A stretch of DNA of 64,000 bases from Furfurilactobacillus entadae. Lineage in GTDB: Bacteria; Bacillota; Bacilli; Lactobacillales; Lactobacillaceae. The notes under the pieces are model-generated. The model made no database searches. It was given only the letters and a program-made list of their open reading frames with translations, and had not been told where the DNA came from. Location of the stretch: positions 1-64,000 of the forward strand of contig NZ_BQXN01000003.1 of assembly GCF_045862745.1 (NCBI RefSeq), read 5' to 3'. Both the position numbers and the translations under genes were made by a program. Shown here piece after piece: positions 27,124 through 36,634 of this stretch (its first letter is position 1; the number at the start of each line of letters is the position of its first letter).

Positions 27124-27146
27124 GTCGCCAAGTGGTGGCAAGCGAC
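27124..27146 (-). promoter_or_regulatory. Possible S15 autoregulatory leader hairpin
   Basis: A stem of GTCGC / GCGAC with an additional inner CC/GG pairing lies about 45 bases before rpsO. S15 leaders commonly fold into protein-binding elements. Assignment here rests on position only. Confidence 0.3.
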
Positions 27147-27274
27147 TAAGTAAGGGTCGTGCATTAGCACTTGTCCTAGTTTAGCCAACTGATATCGCAA
27201 TTGCAAGACAAAACGGTCCTTTTATAACCAATTGGGGGTCAAGTAAATTTCCTTGACGCGTCTTGATTTAATTA

Positions 27275-27303
27275 TTGCAAAGCTTCGCGCCCTCTTGTAT
27301 AAT
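27275..27303 (+). promoter_or_regulatory. rpsT promoter
   Basis: -35 TTGCAA (27275-27280), 17-base spacer ending in TTG, -10 TATAAT (27298-27303). Confidence 0.88.
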
Positions 27304-27356
27304 GATGACTGTTGAAATTTGTTTGACATGGGTCAGACGCTTCGGAGGTGAAATTA

Positions 27357-27611
27357 ATGCCAGTTACTAAATCAGCCATTGCGCGTGTGAAGACTAACGA
27401 AATCGCTAATGCACGTCGTGTTGCTCAATTGAGCGAAGAACGGACTGCAGTTAAAAAGTTTGAAAAGGCCGTTACTGCAGGTGCAGACAACCTTGAAGAC
27501 TTGTACCGTTCAGCTAGTGCAGCGATCGACCACGCCTACTCAAAGGGTTTGATCAAGAAGAACAAGGCCTCACGTGACAAGTCACGTCTTGCTGCTCGTT
27601 TAGCTAAATAA
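27357..27611 (+). CDS. rpsT: 30S ribosomal protein S20
   Basis: An 84-residue helical 16S rRNA-binding protein: MPVTKSAIARVKTNE, then alpha-helical repeats and the KGLIKKNKASRDKSRLA tail. ATG 27357 follows CGGAGGTG at correct spacing. Single-gene transcript with its own promoter and terminator, divergent from rpsO. Confidence 0.97.
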   Translation: MPVTKSAIARVKTNEIANARRVAQLSEERTAVKKFEKAVTAGADNLEDLYRSASAAIDHAYSKGLIKKNKASRDKSRLAARLAK

Positions 27612-27621
27612 GCATTCAAGC

Positions 27622-27655
27622 AACGTCATTTCTTTGGAAATGACGTTTTTCTTTT
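27622..27655 (+). terminator. Terminator of rpsT
   Basis: Perfect arms AACGTCATTTC / GAAATGACGTT with a four-base loop and a T-rich tail. Confidence 0.9.
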
Positions 27656-27702
27656 GTTAAAAAGCGTGTGTTAAGTTCCGCTTTGAACCACATGCACAAA
27701 AA

Positions 27703-27750
27703 AAAAAGCGACTGTTCACCCAAACTTTTCTGGGCAAACAGTCGCTTTTT
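27703..27750 (-). terminator. Terminator of the comE-holA unit
   Basis: Arms AAAAAGCGACTGTT / AACAGTCGCTTTTT, with an extra inner CCCA/TGGG stem, lie right after the holA stop. Confidence 0.9.
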
Positions 27751-27765
27751 TTGGTATTTGTCTTT

Positions 27766-28791
27766 TTACGCTGCCTGATTTGTAAATTTCAGCATAAACA
27801 GATTAAACAGTAGCTCTGGATCCTGCCGGCTTTGCTTCAACTGGGTCTCGATGTTAATTAACCCAAGAAACGCCCGACTGAGATCACGCTGAGAAAATTG
27901 ATGGTTGCTTTGCATTGCCAACTTGACCCGGTACGGATGCACCTTTAGTTGGCCCGCTAACGTTCCCTGACTGAGTCCCCGACTAGCTAACACCTTTACC
28001 TGCAAGAGTAGCCGGAATTGACTCACGAGAACGGCATTGATACGTAATGGTTCCTCCCCCGTTGCCAGCAAATCATGATACAGCATGACCGCTGTTGAAA
28101 CCTGGCGCTTCAACACCGCCGTCACAAGGTCAAAAACATTGTCTGCCAATGATTGGGGAACCAACCCGCTTACTGCTTCACGGTCGATCACCTTACTTTG
28201 AACCGCAAAGAGCTCCAGCTTGGTCAAGTTACTCATCATTAACGATAAATCCGCATTCGTTCGCTGAACCAGTAAGTTGAGCGCGTCATCCGCCAATTGG
28301 TATTGATCTGTTGCCGCCTGATCAATCACTGCTTGGCGGGCCGCTTGTTCCGTGAGCGGAGCCGTTTCGATCGTAACGGCAGCTTTTTTCAAAACTTTCA
28401 CGATTTTTTTACGCCCGTCCAGTTTTTCATACGGGGCCATTATTACAAAAATAGTCGTTGGCTCTGGATGTTGAATGTAATGTAGTAACGCATCTAAATC
28501 ATGATCCACCTTGCTCCGGCTTGTTTCGCCGGTTAAAAAACCGGGCTTATCGATCAGTACCAGCCGGTGATCACCGAAAAACGGCATCGACATCGCATCA
28601 TCTAATGCAACCGCAACTGGGGTTTGCTCCATATCATAACTGCCGACGTTCATTTCAGCTTGCTCAGCCGGAATCACCGCCTTAAACGCATCCCGAACTT
28701 CGTTTAGTAAGTAATTTTCCGTTCCTAACACAAGATACAGTGGTTGCTTATCGCCGTTTAGTAACGCCTTTTTTAATGCCTGAACATCCAT
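27766..28791 (-). CDS. holA: DNA polymerase III subunit delta
   Basis: A 341-residue clamp-loader subunit. It begins MDVQALKKALLNGDKQPLYL, followed by the family-typical LVLGTENYLLNEVRDAF and the PFFGDHRLVLIDKP block, with a helical collar C-terminus. It begins 29 bases after comEC and ends at a strong terminator. This comEC-holA order is usual in Firmicutes. Confidence 0.94.
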   Translation of the reverse strand: MDVQALKKALLNGDKQPLYLVLGTENYLLNEVRDAFKAVIPAEQAEMNVGSYDMEQTPVAVALDDAMSMPFFGDHRLVLIDKPGFLTGETSRSKVDHDLDALLHYIQHPEPTTIFVIMAPYEKLDGRKKIVKVLKKAAVTIETAPLTEQAARQAVIDQAATDQYQLADDALNLLVQRTNADLSLMMSNLTKLELFAVQSKVIDREAVSGLVPQSLADNVFDLVTAVLKRQVSTAVMLYHDLLATGEEPLRINAVLVSQFRLLLQVKVLASRGLSQGTLAGQLKVHPYRVKLAMQSNHQFSQRDLSRAFLGLINIETQLKQSRQDPELLFNLFMLKFTNQAA

Positions 28792-28820
28792 CTATTTTCA
28801 CCACTCCTTACCTAATTTGC

Positions 28821-31126
28821 TTACGGCGATCCTGCCTGTGGTGTCGTCACTGGTAGCATTGTTTGCCAGTGACCCACCCGTTCCCACCATAAATATGTAT
28901 AACTGATCATACCAACATCTGCCGTACTAACCGCTGTAACATGATGATTGGCGAGTGTCATTAGCGTTTGTGCTTTGGGATGACCATACCGATTTTTTCG
29001 TCCTGCAGAAATTATACCGAACTTTGGCCGCACATGGGTAATAAATTCAGGATCGCTTGCGGTATCGCTACCATGATGCCCCACTTTAAGGACATCCGTT
29101 TGAAGGGTTGGGTACTGTTCGATCACCTGACGTTCACCAGCGCGATCCAGGTCGCCCATAAACAGAAAGCGGGTTCCTTGTTGGATCGTTCCTAAAACCA
29201 CCGAATCTGCATTTTCACCAGTCCCTGCATGAAAGGGATGATACACGGTAAACGGAAAATTCGGAATGTGTTGCCCTGCCGTCAGTTCAAGCACTGTCGT
29301 TCGACCGAGATACGGGGCAATTTTTGTTTGAAAGCCACGCGACATGCGCATGCCGGCCGGAATTGTTAGCCGTTTGACCCGCATTTGTTGTAACAGCACG
29401 CCAACATCGCCGATATGGTCTGCATCTTGATGACTACAATTAACGTCATCAATCGTGGTAATCCCCCGACTGTGAAGGTAATTAACCGTCACCCGTGTCA
29501 CCGTCGCAGAACCGGTTTCACTTTGGGCCCACTGAGGCTTTCGAAATGTCAGGTGCCCGCCGGTATCAATGAGTGATACGTGCCGATTAAACGGCGTCCG
29601 AACTAAAACGCTATCGCCCTGCCCGATATCAAGAAAACTCACTTCGCCATCCAGCGGATAGTGCAATGCAACCATTCCTAACCCGTAGCAACAACATAAT
29701 AACCGTAAATATCGGCGCCGCCCCCGCCACGTTGTTTGGTCAACCAGTATCAGTGTTAGTAGTAAGCATAGCCAGGTCAGGATTGTTGGCCATCGACCGA
29801 TCGTCAATAGTCCTGGCAGACTCCCTAGCCAGTTTGTTAATGCACCAAACCACGTTAGTCCAGTGTTACATCCTTGCGCAATTAGTGGCCACCACGTGCC
29901 CACCCCAACACCAATCAACACTAGCGGAAAAACAACGTAGCTAAAGACCGGAATCAATAAGAAGTTAGCCGGTGTACTCAGGACGTGAATTTGAAAAAGA
30001 CTGTGCAGTAATAGCGGTAAACTTGCTAAGTTCATGAGCCACGTCTGCCACCATCTTTTTGTGCCCGAACATAAAGCAAGATAAACGCGAGCAGATAGCT
30101 CAATTGGCCACCGAGCGTCGTCAAGACTAGTGGTTGGAATAATAACCCACCAATTAACGACCACGACCATGCCGTCAACCCACTCACTGAGCTGTTTGGC
30201 CACCGCTGTTGCACAAAGGGCATCAAGACGCTCAATTCACCAATTAGTACCGCCCGAACTAATGTGCTGGCACCGCCCGCGACCACCACGTAGCCGGGCA
30301 ATAAGGCCGCTAAAATAAGGTTTGTTGTTTCCCGCGTCACACCAGCTAAGGTAAGTAATAGCCGGCACAGTCCGAGTAAGTACACCACGTGCATTCCTGA
30401 AATACTAAAGAGGTGAACCAATCCAAGTTCTTTGATTCCTGGTTGTACCTCGTAAAATGATTGTGCAGTGGCCCCCAACAGTAAATTATCCGCATCCATT
30501 CTCAATGTTAGTGGTAACCGTTCAAACCGTTGGAGCAGTTGTGCCCGCAAAATATGGGGCCGATCACTGAGCCACTGCCACGGTGAACCGTGATTATCAT
30601 CATTGACGGTCCATTTTGTGATCCGAAGCTGGTCATGCACTCCTTTGCTTTGCAGCCATTGCCGCCCGTCAAACTGATTTTTGTTCCGCGGACCGGCAAC
30701 GAGTTGATTGGTCCCAGTGACTGTCCACACAGTCGGTCGTCGTAACCGGGTCATTTTTTGCGCCTGTCCCGCTGACGATAACCGACCAAAAAGTTGAATA
30801 ACGTGGCCAGTGGCCGTTCTGCCAAGTGCTTTCAACTGGTCACCGCTTACCTGAACACTATCCGGCTGAACACGGACTTGTACCTGACGAACCTGTTCAG
30901 TACACCACTGTTGTGCATGGTAGTGATGGTTGCACCACACAAACCACCCTGTCCCGAAACTTCCCACGATAAAAAGCCAAATGACTTGTTTACCTGGATG
31001 CCCCAAGAAACAGCACCGAACGCATAAATACACGCACCCGGCAAAGCACCACCACGAATGGAGAAAAACAAGGCCACTCAATAACCCCAATAGAATGGCT
31101 AAGAAAATCAGCGGTGGCCGCCGCAC
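28821..31126 (-). pseudogene. comEC: DNA-uptake channel ComEC/Rec2, split by a one-base frameshift
   Basis: Two frames together give a normal-length ComEC of about 770 residues. The upstream frame (31126-30032, GTG start overlapping the comEB stop) has the N-terminal membrane and soluble DUF4131 region and part of the Competence domain, with LVHLFSISGMHVVYLLG. It ends shortly after LSYLLAFILLYVRAQK. The sequence resumes in the other frame as RWWQTWLMNLASLPL (through 28821), including more helices and a metallo-beta-lactamase domain (SHQDADHIGD). The switch falls in a run of five A on the minus strand (30056-30060). One extra A would rejoin the frames as AQKRWWQT. ComEC moves single-stranded DNA across the membrane during transformation. 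Either the locus is broken or this is a sequencing error. Confidence 0.9.
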
Positions 31127-31635
31127 TATTGTTCAGTTGGTGCTTTTGTGGCATCGGATTGCAAGAAATCACTGACATGAAAATCAGTCAGGCCGTCCTC
31201 AGGTAATCGAACCTGAGTCACTTCAATTTGTTTTAAAGCCACCAGGTGCATTGCGTACGGATCATTATGGTAGTTCCGTAAGTAGTTAATTTTTGTAATG
31301 CCAGCCTGAAGCAGCATCTTGGTGCACTGTAGACACGGAAAATCCGTCACGTAAATTTCTGCCCCAGCCGTTGCGATCCCAAACTTGGCGCACTGCAAGA
31401 CCGCATTCATTTCAGCGTGAATGGTTCGTAGACAGTGACCGTCAACTAAATAATCCCCCACATCCACACAATGATCATCACCGGACACCGATCCATTATA
31501 GCCACCCACAATGACCCGTTTATCACGCACTAAGACCGCGCCAACGGAAAGGCGCTGACAGGTGCTTCGACTTGCTAATAGCACCGCCTGCATCATGAAA
31601 TACTGATCCCATGGAACCCGCTTTGTTGCTGTCAT
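31126..31635 (-). CDS. comEB: ComEB, dCMP deaminase family
   Basis: A 169-residue zinc cytidine/deoxycytidylate deaminase with HAEMNAVLQ (His ligand and catalytic Glu) and the PCLQCTKML cysteines. It is the second gene of the comE operon, although its role in transformation is unclear. It may supply dUMP. ATG 31635 has AGAGGAGG upstream. The stop overlaps the comEC GTG. Confidence 0.93.
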   Translation of the reverse strand: MTATKRVPWDQYFMMQAVLLASRSTCQRLSVGAVLVRDKRVIVGGYNGSVSGDDHCVDVGDYLVDGHCLRTIHAEMNAVLQCAKFGIATAGAEIYVTDFPCLQCTKMLLQAGITKINYLRNYHNDPYAMHLVALKQIEVTQVRLPEDGLTDFHVSDFLQSDATKAPTEQ

Positions 31636-31684
31636 TTCGTTAGCCTCCTCTTTTGGTTGCATTAAGCCTAAGCCATTCTGTAGT

Positions 31685-32395
31685 TTACGACAAGCACAAA
31701 TGTGGTTTTAACGTTTGAACCGTCTTTGCCCCAAACCCTGGCACCTTCGTCAGGTCGTCCAGTGTTTTAAACTCACCGTGTGCTGTTCGATAATCAATAA
31801 TTTTCTGAGCCTTTTTCTCACCCACACCGGTTAACCCCGTCAGTTGATCCTTCGTTGCACGATTCAAATTCAGCGGCGCCGCACCACCATTACCGGATTC
31901 CTGCATTGGCACCGTACTGGTTGTTCCCGCGTTCGCCGTCTCATTCGCCGCGGTTGCTAAATCCGTCGGCACCGTTTCACCCTGCATTGGGACATAGATA
32001 ACCAGCTGATCCGCAACACGTTGCGCTTGGTTCACCCGATTGATGTCCGCGTCGTGGCGAAAGCCCCCTGCCTGTGCAATCACATCAACGATCCGTTGTT
32101 GCGCCGCTAAATGAATGACTCCCGGATGATTCACCGCGCCCTTCACCTCAACCGCAACGGTTGTCGCTGCTGGTTGAGGTGAGCGGTGAGAAGACTCATT
32201 TACTGCTTGGTGCATTGACGTTGCCTTTGGCCGTGACGCAGCCGTCGCCGTTAACGCCGGCTGCGTCACCGCCCCCATTTTAACCGTCATTATCGTTCCA
32301 ACGATTCCAACAACAATGAGTGTTGTTAAGCCACCCAGTAACCACCACCGGTAGTCACGCCAAGCTGTTTTAAGTGCCCCTTGCCAATCCATCAT
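31685..32395 (-). CDS. comEA: Competence DNA receptor ComEA
   Basis: A 236-residue membrane-anchored DNA-binding protein. One N-terminal helix (about 16-38) anchors it, followed by a linker, an SLBB domain (VEVKGAVNHPGVIHL to LVIYVP) and a C-terminal tandem helix-hairpin-helix (LNLNRATKDQLTGLTGVGEKKAQ). It captures incoming DNA and delivers it to ComEC. ATG 32395 follows GGAAGGAG. It is the first gene of the operon. Confidence 0.94.
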   Translation of the reverse strand: MMDWQGALKTAWRDYRWWLLGGLTTLIVVGIVGTIMTVKMGAVTQPALTATAASRPKATSMHQAVNESSHRSPQPAATTVAVEVKGAVNHPGVIHLAAQQRIVDVIAQAGGFRHDADINRVNQAQRVADQLVIYVPMQGETVPTDLATAANETANAGTTSTVPMQESGNGGAAPLNLNRATKDQLTGLTGVGEKKAQKIIDYRTAHGEFKTLDDLTKVPGFGAKTVQTLKPHLCLS

Positions 32396-32453
32396 CTTGT
32401 CCGCTCCTTCCATCTTTCAGTCCCATACACCGACATACGGAAATAAACGCACT

Positions 32454-32470
32454 TTGTTTTTTTAAAACAA
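32454..32470. repeat. Perfect 17-base A/T dyad before comEA
   Basis: TTGTTTT-TTT-AAAACAA lies about 60 bases upstream of comEA. It may be part of the promoter or an operator. I found no clear competence sigma-factor box here. Confidence 0.35.
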
Positions 32471-32473
32471 TAA

Positions 32474-32502
32474 AAAACGCACGGCCTGCGACCATGCGTT
32501 TT
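32474..32502 (-). terminator. Terminator of the ftsW-to-sepM unit
   Basis: AAAACGCAcGG / CCaTGCGTTTT followed by a T run on the minus strand. It separates sepM from comEA. Confidence 0.85.
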
Positions 32503-32521
32503 GTCCTTAGCTTATCACTGA

Positions 32522-33562
32522 TTAGTGGTGTGTTTGTAAGTAATGAACAGCGTCTTTAAAGGAACTCACCGGAACCACTTTCATCCCAGGGGCATACTTT
32601 TTCGCCGTCTTCTTTGCTAACTGATAGTTCGTCATGTGATCCGGTTCGTACTTCAGCAGCGCTTTTGTTGGCTTAACGTACGGCGCGAAGAACACCGTTG
32701 CGCCGGCATTATGAGCGGCCACGATTTTTTTATCGATCCCGCCAATTTCACCAACAGAACCATCGGCACCGATAGTCCCCGTTCCAGCAATTTTTCGACC
32801 ATGCCGTAAGTTTTCATTAGTCAGTTGTTGGTAAATCTGAAGACTAAACATCAGTCCACCAGAAGGGCCACCAATTTCACCCGGATTCACTTCTACTGGA
32901 ACCTTAGTAGTGACCTTGACGTTATCAGTCAGGGTGATCCCAATGCCTGAACGACCACCAGGCAACTTAATGAGTTGCTCCCGTGCCGTCTTTGTTTTGC
33001 CATTATGCACGTAGGTCACGGTCACCTTGTCCGTTGGTTTCCGGTTAGCCAGGGCCTTTTGGTAGCCGCTGGCAGAATCATAGTGCACGCCATCAACCTT
33101 TGTCACCGTATCGCCCACACTAATTTGCTTCTTAAAGTGCGAAGACTTCGCCACATCCAATACATAAATCCCTAAATATTTTTTGGTGTACGAAGCCCCA
33201 GCCGTCTTATAGGCCGTTGCAATTGCTTCGTTAATGGCACTCTGCATGTAAAAGGACTGCACCTTGTCATAGGTTGCACCGCTTTGGCCACCCGTGACAT
33301 CCGCTGCGTCTTCAATGCTTGCGTGCGGGTCAGCATGCGCCCACAACCAGCTTAACGGCGTTGCCCGTTGCAAATAGACAGAGGTAATCATGAATTTACC
33401 CGCTCGTTTATCCGGTCGTGTTGGCATATCCACAAAGTTCTGTAGGTTATCCGCAGTCCCCGGTGTTTCGATGTACGTATTAAGTGGGACAAATCGTAAT
33501 CCTAATAAGACAAGAATTGTGATGGCACCACCCAGCCACCAGCCAAAACGTCGCTTCTTCAT
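32522..33562 (-). CDS. SepM/YlbL-type membrane serine protease (PDZ + Lon-like)
   Basis: A 346-residue protein with an N-terminal anchor (residues 8-26), a PDZ domain near 130-210 and a Lon-type C-domain. The catalytic Ser is in GGPSGGLMFSL and the Lys in GEIGGIDKKI, giving a Ser-Lys dyad. Streptococcal SepM trims the competence pheromone, so its place next to the comE genes is of note, although it is also a standard neighbour of coaD. Extracellular facing. Confidence 0.92.
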   Translation of the reverse strand: MKKRRFGWWLGGAITILVLLGLRFVPLNTYIETPGTADNLQNFVDMPTRPDKRAGKFMITSVYLQRATPLSWLWAHADPHASIEDAADVTGGQSGATYDKVQSFYMQSAINEAIATAYKTAGASYTKKYLGIYVLDVAKSSHFKKQISVGDTVTKVDGVHYDSASGYQKALANRKPTDKVTVTYVHNGKTKTAREQLIKLPGGRSGIGITLTDNVKVTTKVPVEVNPGEIGGPSGGLMFSLQIYQQLTNENLRHGRKIAGTGTIGADGSVGEIGGIDKKIVAAHNAGATVFFAPYVKPTKALLKYEPDHMTNYQLAKKTAKKYAPGMKVVPVSSFKDAVHYLQTHH

Positions 33563-33589
33563 TCAATTACCTCGATTAACATCCATTGT

Positions 33590-34075
33590 TTATTGCTTAT
33601 TTTTTTGTTGAAGTCGTGCTAACACTACTGGTGGAACAAATGCGGACACGTCCCCACCAAAATGGGCGATTTCTTTTAAAATACTTGAAGAAATCTGGGC
33701 ATTCTCTGGTTTAGCAAGCAAAAACACCGATTCAACGTCCCGGGCCAACGTGCTGTTCATGTTGGCAATGTCCCGTTCAAAATTGAAGTCCTGCTCATTT
33801 CGAAGCCCGCGAATCAGAAACTGCGCGTGTTGTGCGTGGGCAAATTCAATGGTTAACCCGTCGATTGCCTTCACCTGAACGTTTGCTAAATCAGCGGTAA
33901 CATCGGCAATCATTGCTTGCTTCTCCGCTAAGTCAAACAACGGTCGTTTTCCCGTATTGGTCGCCACCGCCACGATCACCTGATCAAACAGCTGACTACT
34001 CCGCTGAATGATGTCTAAATGACCGTTTGTTAGCGGGTCAAAGCTACCAGGAAAAATTGCAATTCGTTCACTCAT
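33590..34075 (-). CDS. coaD: Phosphopantetheine adenylyltransferase
   Basis: 161 residues. It makes dephospho-CoA from 4'-phosphopantetheine and ATP. Nucleotidyltransferase motif GSFDPLTNGHLD and the ISSSILKEI segment are present. It overlaps the rsmD stop by four bases (ATGA). Confidence 0.96.
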   Translation of the reverse strand: MSERIAIFPGSFDPLTNGHLDIIQRSSQLFDQVIVAVATNTGKRPLFDLAEKQAMIADVTADLANVQVKAIDGLTIEFAHAQHAQFLIRGLRNEQDFNFERDIANMNSTLARDVESVFLLAKPENAQISSSILKEIAHFGGDVSAFVPPVVLARLQQKNKQ

Positions 34076-34644
34076 GCGGGGGCCTCCGTTTCTGTGTGGA
34101 ATTCGTAAACCATCACATCCGTAATCCCGTAATCCTTATGGTGGGTTTGTGTAAACCCAGCAAACTGCTCTGGAAGACCAGCGTTCTGATCCGTTTCAGC
34201 AATCACCGTTGCCCCATCGTTTAGTAACCCGTGTTCGGCCATAAACGTGAGGTTAGCAATGATCTTCTGCTTTGCATACGGCGGATCCAGCAAGATTAAG
34301 TCAAAGGGCTGACCATCACTTGCTAGCCGGCCCAAAACAGCCTCAGAATCGCCCTTGATCACCGTAAAGCGTTCCGGCGCCTTGGTTACCGCAATGTTCT
34401 CACGAATCGTTTTAACGGCCTGATATTGGCGATCTACCAAAACTGCTTCATCAATTCCCCGAGAAACAGCTTCAATCGCTAATCCACCGGAACCAGCAAA
34501 CAAATCAAGTGCCCGGCCCCCATCAAAATATGGGCCGATCATGCTAAACATAGCTTCCTTGACCTTATCTGTTGTTGGCCGGGTCAGTGTCCCCGGCACC
34601 GCACTCAACGGTCGGCCACCGAAGTCTCCTGCAACAATTCTCAT
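34072..34644 (-). CDS. rsmD: 16S rRNA (guanine966-N2)-methyltransferase
   Basis: 190 residues. S-adenosylmethionine-binding DLFAGSGGLAIEA and catalytic LILLDPPYAK identify RsmD, which methylates G966 of 16S rRNA. It is overlapped by four bases at both ends, by ylbG and coaD, so the three genes are tightly coupled. Confidence 0.95.
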   Translation of the reverse strand: MRIVAGDFGGRPLSAVPGTLTRPTTDKVKEAMFSMIGPYFDGGRALDLFAGSGGLAIEAVSRGIDEAVLVDRQYQAVKTIRENIAVTKAPERFTVIKGDSEAVLGRLASDGQPFDLILLDPPYAKQKIIANLTFMAEHGLLNDGATVIAETDQNAGLPEQFAGFTQTHHKDYGITDVMVYEFHTETEAPA

Positions 34645-35297
34645 GAGTCCGCCTCCGTCTGATCATCAGCATCGGCCGCTCCATCATTTTCTGTATGGGT
34701 CACAAAATTGGCGTTAACCCCGTGACCAACAAACGGATCAATCACCGGTCGTTCACTCACCATGACCCGCCGCACAAACGACAACTTATTAATGGCTTGC
34801 CGATTTTGTTCGATCTGATCTGCGTCCATGTAGATCACAGCATAATGCAGCTTTTTCGAAACGTAGTCAATGTCACCAAAACGACGAAGCTGCCGGACTT
34901 GGCGCAGATTACGGACATAGACACTTAGCGCCTGCCGTGGTTGGAGCGTCAATGCCGTTGGTTCATGATCAACAAAGGCATTTGCTAACTCAGCCCGCAC
35001 AACTGTTTCCGGTTGCGCCACGGGTGCCGCTGCACTAACCGCTTGTGTCTTTGCTGGTTGTGATGTGGCGGCTTGATTATCAGCCGCCTGTGAGGCAACC
35101 GGTTGACTCGCGACATCACGGTCGCCCGTCGGTTTCTTATGCCGACGCCGCGGTCGCCGACTGTTAGTTGGTTTTTGTGTTGTCACTTCGCGGTTAGTTT
35201 CTGGCGTTGCTTCTTTCGACCGTGGTCGATGAGACCGGTGCCGCCGTGGTCGCTTTACTACGGGCTTTTTTGCCGTTGTTTCTTGTTGTTCGCTCAC
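34641..35297 (-). CDS. YlbG-family (DUF2129) protein with a long basic N-terminal extension
   Basis: A 218-residue protein. Residues 121-190 match YlbG: LSVYVRNLRQVRQLRRFG, DYVSKKLHYAVIY and FVRRVMVSERP. YlbG elsewhere is about 90 residues. Here it follows 120 residues of low-complexity sequence: a basic region (10-60) with RRHRSHRPR and RRPRRRHKK, then an A/Q/T/S-rich linker (62-100). A short acidic tail ends the protein. The start is GTG 35297 after AAGGGGG, and no internal start explains a short form. The basic arm suggests RNA or ribosome contact (inference). Its neighbour rsmD supports an rRNA link. Confidence 0.85.
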   Translation of the reverse strand: MSEQQETTAKKPVVKRPRRHRSHRPRSKEATPETNREVTTQKPTNSRRPRRRHKKPTGDRDVASQPVASQAADNQAATSQPAKTQAVSAAAPVAQPETVVRAELANAFVDHEPTALTLQPRQALSVYVRNLRQVRQLRRFGDIDYVSKKLHYAVIYMDADQIEQNRQAINKLSFVRRVMVSERPVIDPFVGHGVNANFVTHTENDGAADADDQTEADS

Positions 35298-35315
35298 TGG
35301 AAAACCCCCTTGATT

Positions 35316-36485
35316 TTATTGATCATCACGTTGGTGGTCACTTAGTCGTAGCCGTTTTTGCCGGGCCGAAATGTTCATCAAAATCCCCATACACATGGAT
35401 AACATCAGCATTGATGAACCACCATAACTAACAAATGGGAGCGTCACCCCAGTAATTGGCAACGCGCCAACAACGCCACCAACGTTAAACAGTGATTGGA
35501 TGGTGATCAACGCAGCGATTCCGTAACACACTAAACTTTCGTACATGGTTTCTGCCCGGTTTCCTAAACGAACGGCGCGGTAGGCAATCATGCCAAGCAA
35601 AAAGAGAATTCCGAGTACCGCCAGGGCACCGAGTTCTTCACTTGTAACCGCTAAAATAAAGTCCGTATTTGGTTCTGGTAAGTACCCCATTTTCTGAATA
35701 CTGTTTCCCAGTCCCTTACCTAACAACCCACCATTACTAATGGCATAATACGAGTTGACCAGCTGTCGGCCCACCGTTTTGATGGTCCCGAACGGGTCAA
35801 CAAAAGCAACAAACCGTTGCAGCTGATAATGTTTCGTCCACAGCGAACTGTTCACATCAATGTGTGACAACGCACTGAGCATCGCGATGTACAGGGCAAA
35901 AAAGCCCATCACGATTTCCATTGGCACATTATGTTTGTTTCCACTGGCCATAATGACGATCAAAATAATAAACCAGTCAATCGCAAACCCACCGGTATCC
36001 GGTTGAATTAAAATCAATCCGGTCATAATGGCAAACATAATTAGTGGACTGCGCATCGTTCGCCAGTAGTGCTGTTCAAGCCCCTGCTTATGCGAATCCA
36101 TGTAGTGGGCTAAAAACAAAATGATGTACAACTTCAAAAATTCTTCCGGCTGAATGTTCACCGGCCCAAAATTAATCCAGCCCTTCGCCCCGTTAACTCG
36201 TGACCCAATCACAAGCACAGCAACTAGTAGTAAGGCCATAATAATGGTCGCCCATCCAACCAGTCGCATTCGCCGTAAAACGGACAAGCGCATTAAATCA
36301 AAGAAAATGGCAAGCCCAAGGCCAATAACAACGTACGCTGCTTGCTTAATCAGATACATACTGGGGGTTGTCCCAGTGGTAAGAGCGACGTTAGTGCTGG
36401 CTGAATAAACCATGACGATCCCAATAAGGCTCAGGACAATGTAGGGAATAAAAATGTAGTAATCAACGAGCTTTAGTTTTTTCAC
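35316..36485 (-). CDS. ftsW: FtsW/RodA-family SEDS peptidoglycan polymerase (probably FtsW)
   Basis: A 389-residue, ten-helix glycosyltransferase that polymerises lipid II. Motifs include the helix-4/5 block LNFGP-type (KGWINFGPVNIQPEEFLKL), GLLGKGLGNS and the C-terminal GGVVGALPITGVTLPFVSYGGS. Neighbours (ylbG, rsmD, coaD) are those of ftsW in Firmicutes. GTG start after GAGGAAAA. An extended -10 (TG-C-TATAAT, box at 36517-36522) lies upstream. Confidence 0.9.
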   Translation of the reverse strand: MKKLKLVDYYIFIPYIVLSLIGIVMVYSASTNVALTTGTTPSMYLIKQAAYVVIGLGLAIFFDLMRLSVLRRMRLVGWATIIMALLLVAVLVIGSRVNGAKGWINFGPVNIQPEEFLKLYIILFLAHYMDSHKQGLEQHYWRTMRSPLIMFAIMTGLILIQPDTGGFAIDWFIILIVIMASGNKHNVPMEIVMGFFALYIAMLSALSHIDVNSSLWTKHYQLQRFVAFVDPFGTIKTVGRQLVNSYYAISNGGLLGKGLGNSIQKMGYLPEPNTDFILAVTSEELGALAVLGILFLLGMIAYRAVRLGNRAETMYESLVCYGIAALITIQSLFNVGGVVGALPITGVTLPFVSYGGSSMLMLSMCMGILMNISARQKRLRLSDHQRDDQ

Positions 36486-36516
36486 ACCATTTTCCTCACA
36501 AAAAAATTCTGTTCAC

Positions 36517-36525
36517 ATTATAGCA
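36517..36525 (-). promoter_or_regulatory. Extended -10 of the ftsW unit
   Basis: TG-C-TATAAT on the minus strand, about 30 bases before the start codon. The -35 is poor, as is usual for extended -10 promoters. Confidence 0.65.
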
Positions 36526-36591
36526 TATGCCCAGCCCGACCAGTGGCCTCGGTGTTAAGCTCGCAACATTTCTTAATAAACCAACAAAAAA

Positions 36592-36621
36592 ACCATTCAG
36601 TAAGCGAACTTACCGAATGGT
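36592..36621 (-). terminator. Terminator of typA
   Basis: ACCATTCaGTAAG / CTTACcGAATGGT with a four-base loop and T-rich flank on the minus strand. Confidence 0.9.
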
Positions 36622-36634
36622 TTTTAGCCGTTAA

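Noticed and set aside
30050..30065. Programmed -1 ribosomal frameshift to make full-length ComEC
   Set aside because: The upstream frame reads CAA AAA GAT, which is not a canonical X XXY YYZ slippery heptamer because the P-site tRNA would mispair after slipping. No obvious downstream stem or pseudoknot is seen. A base deletion in the A tract is the simpler explanation.
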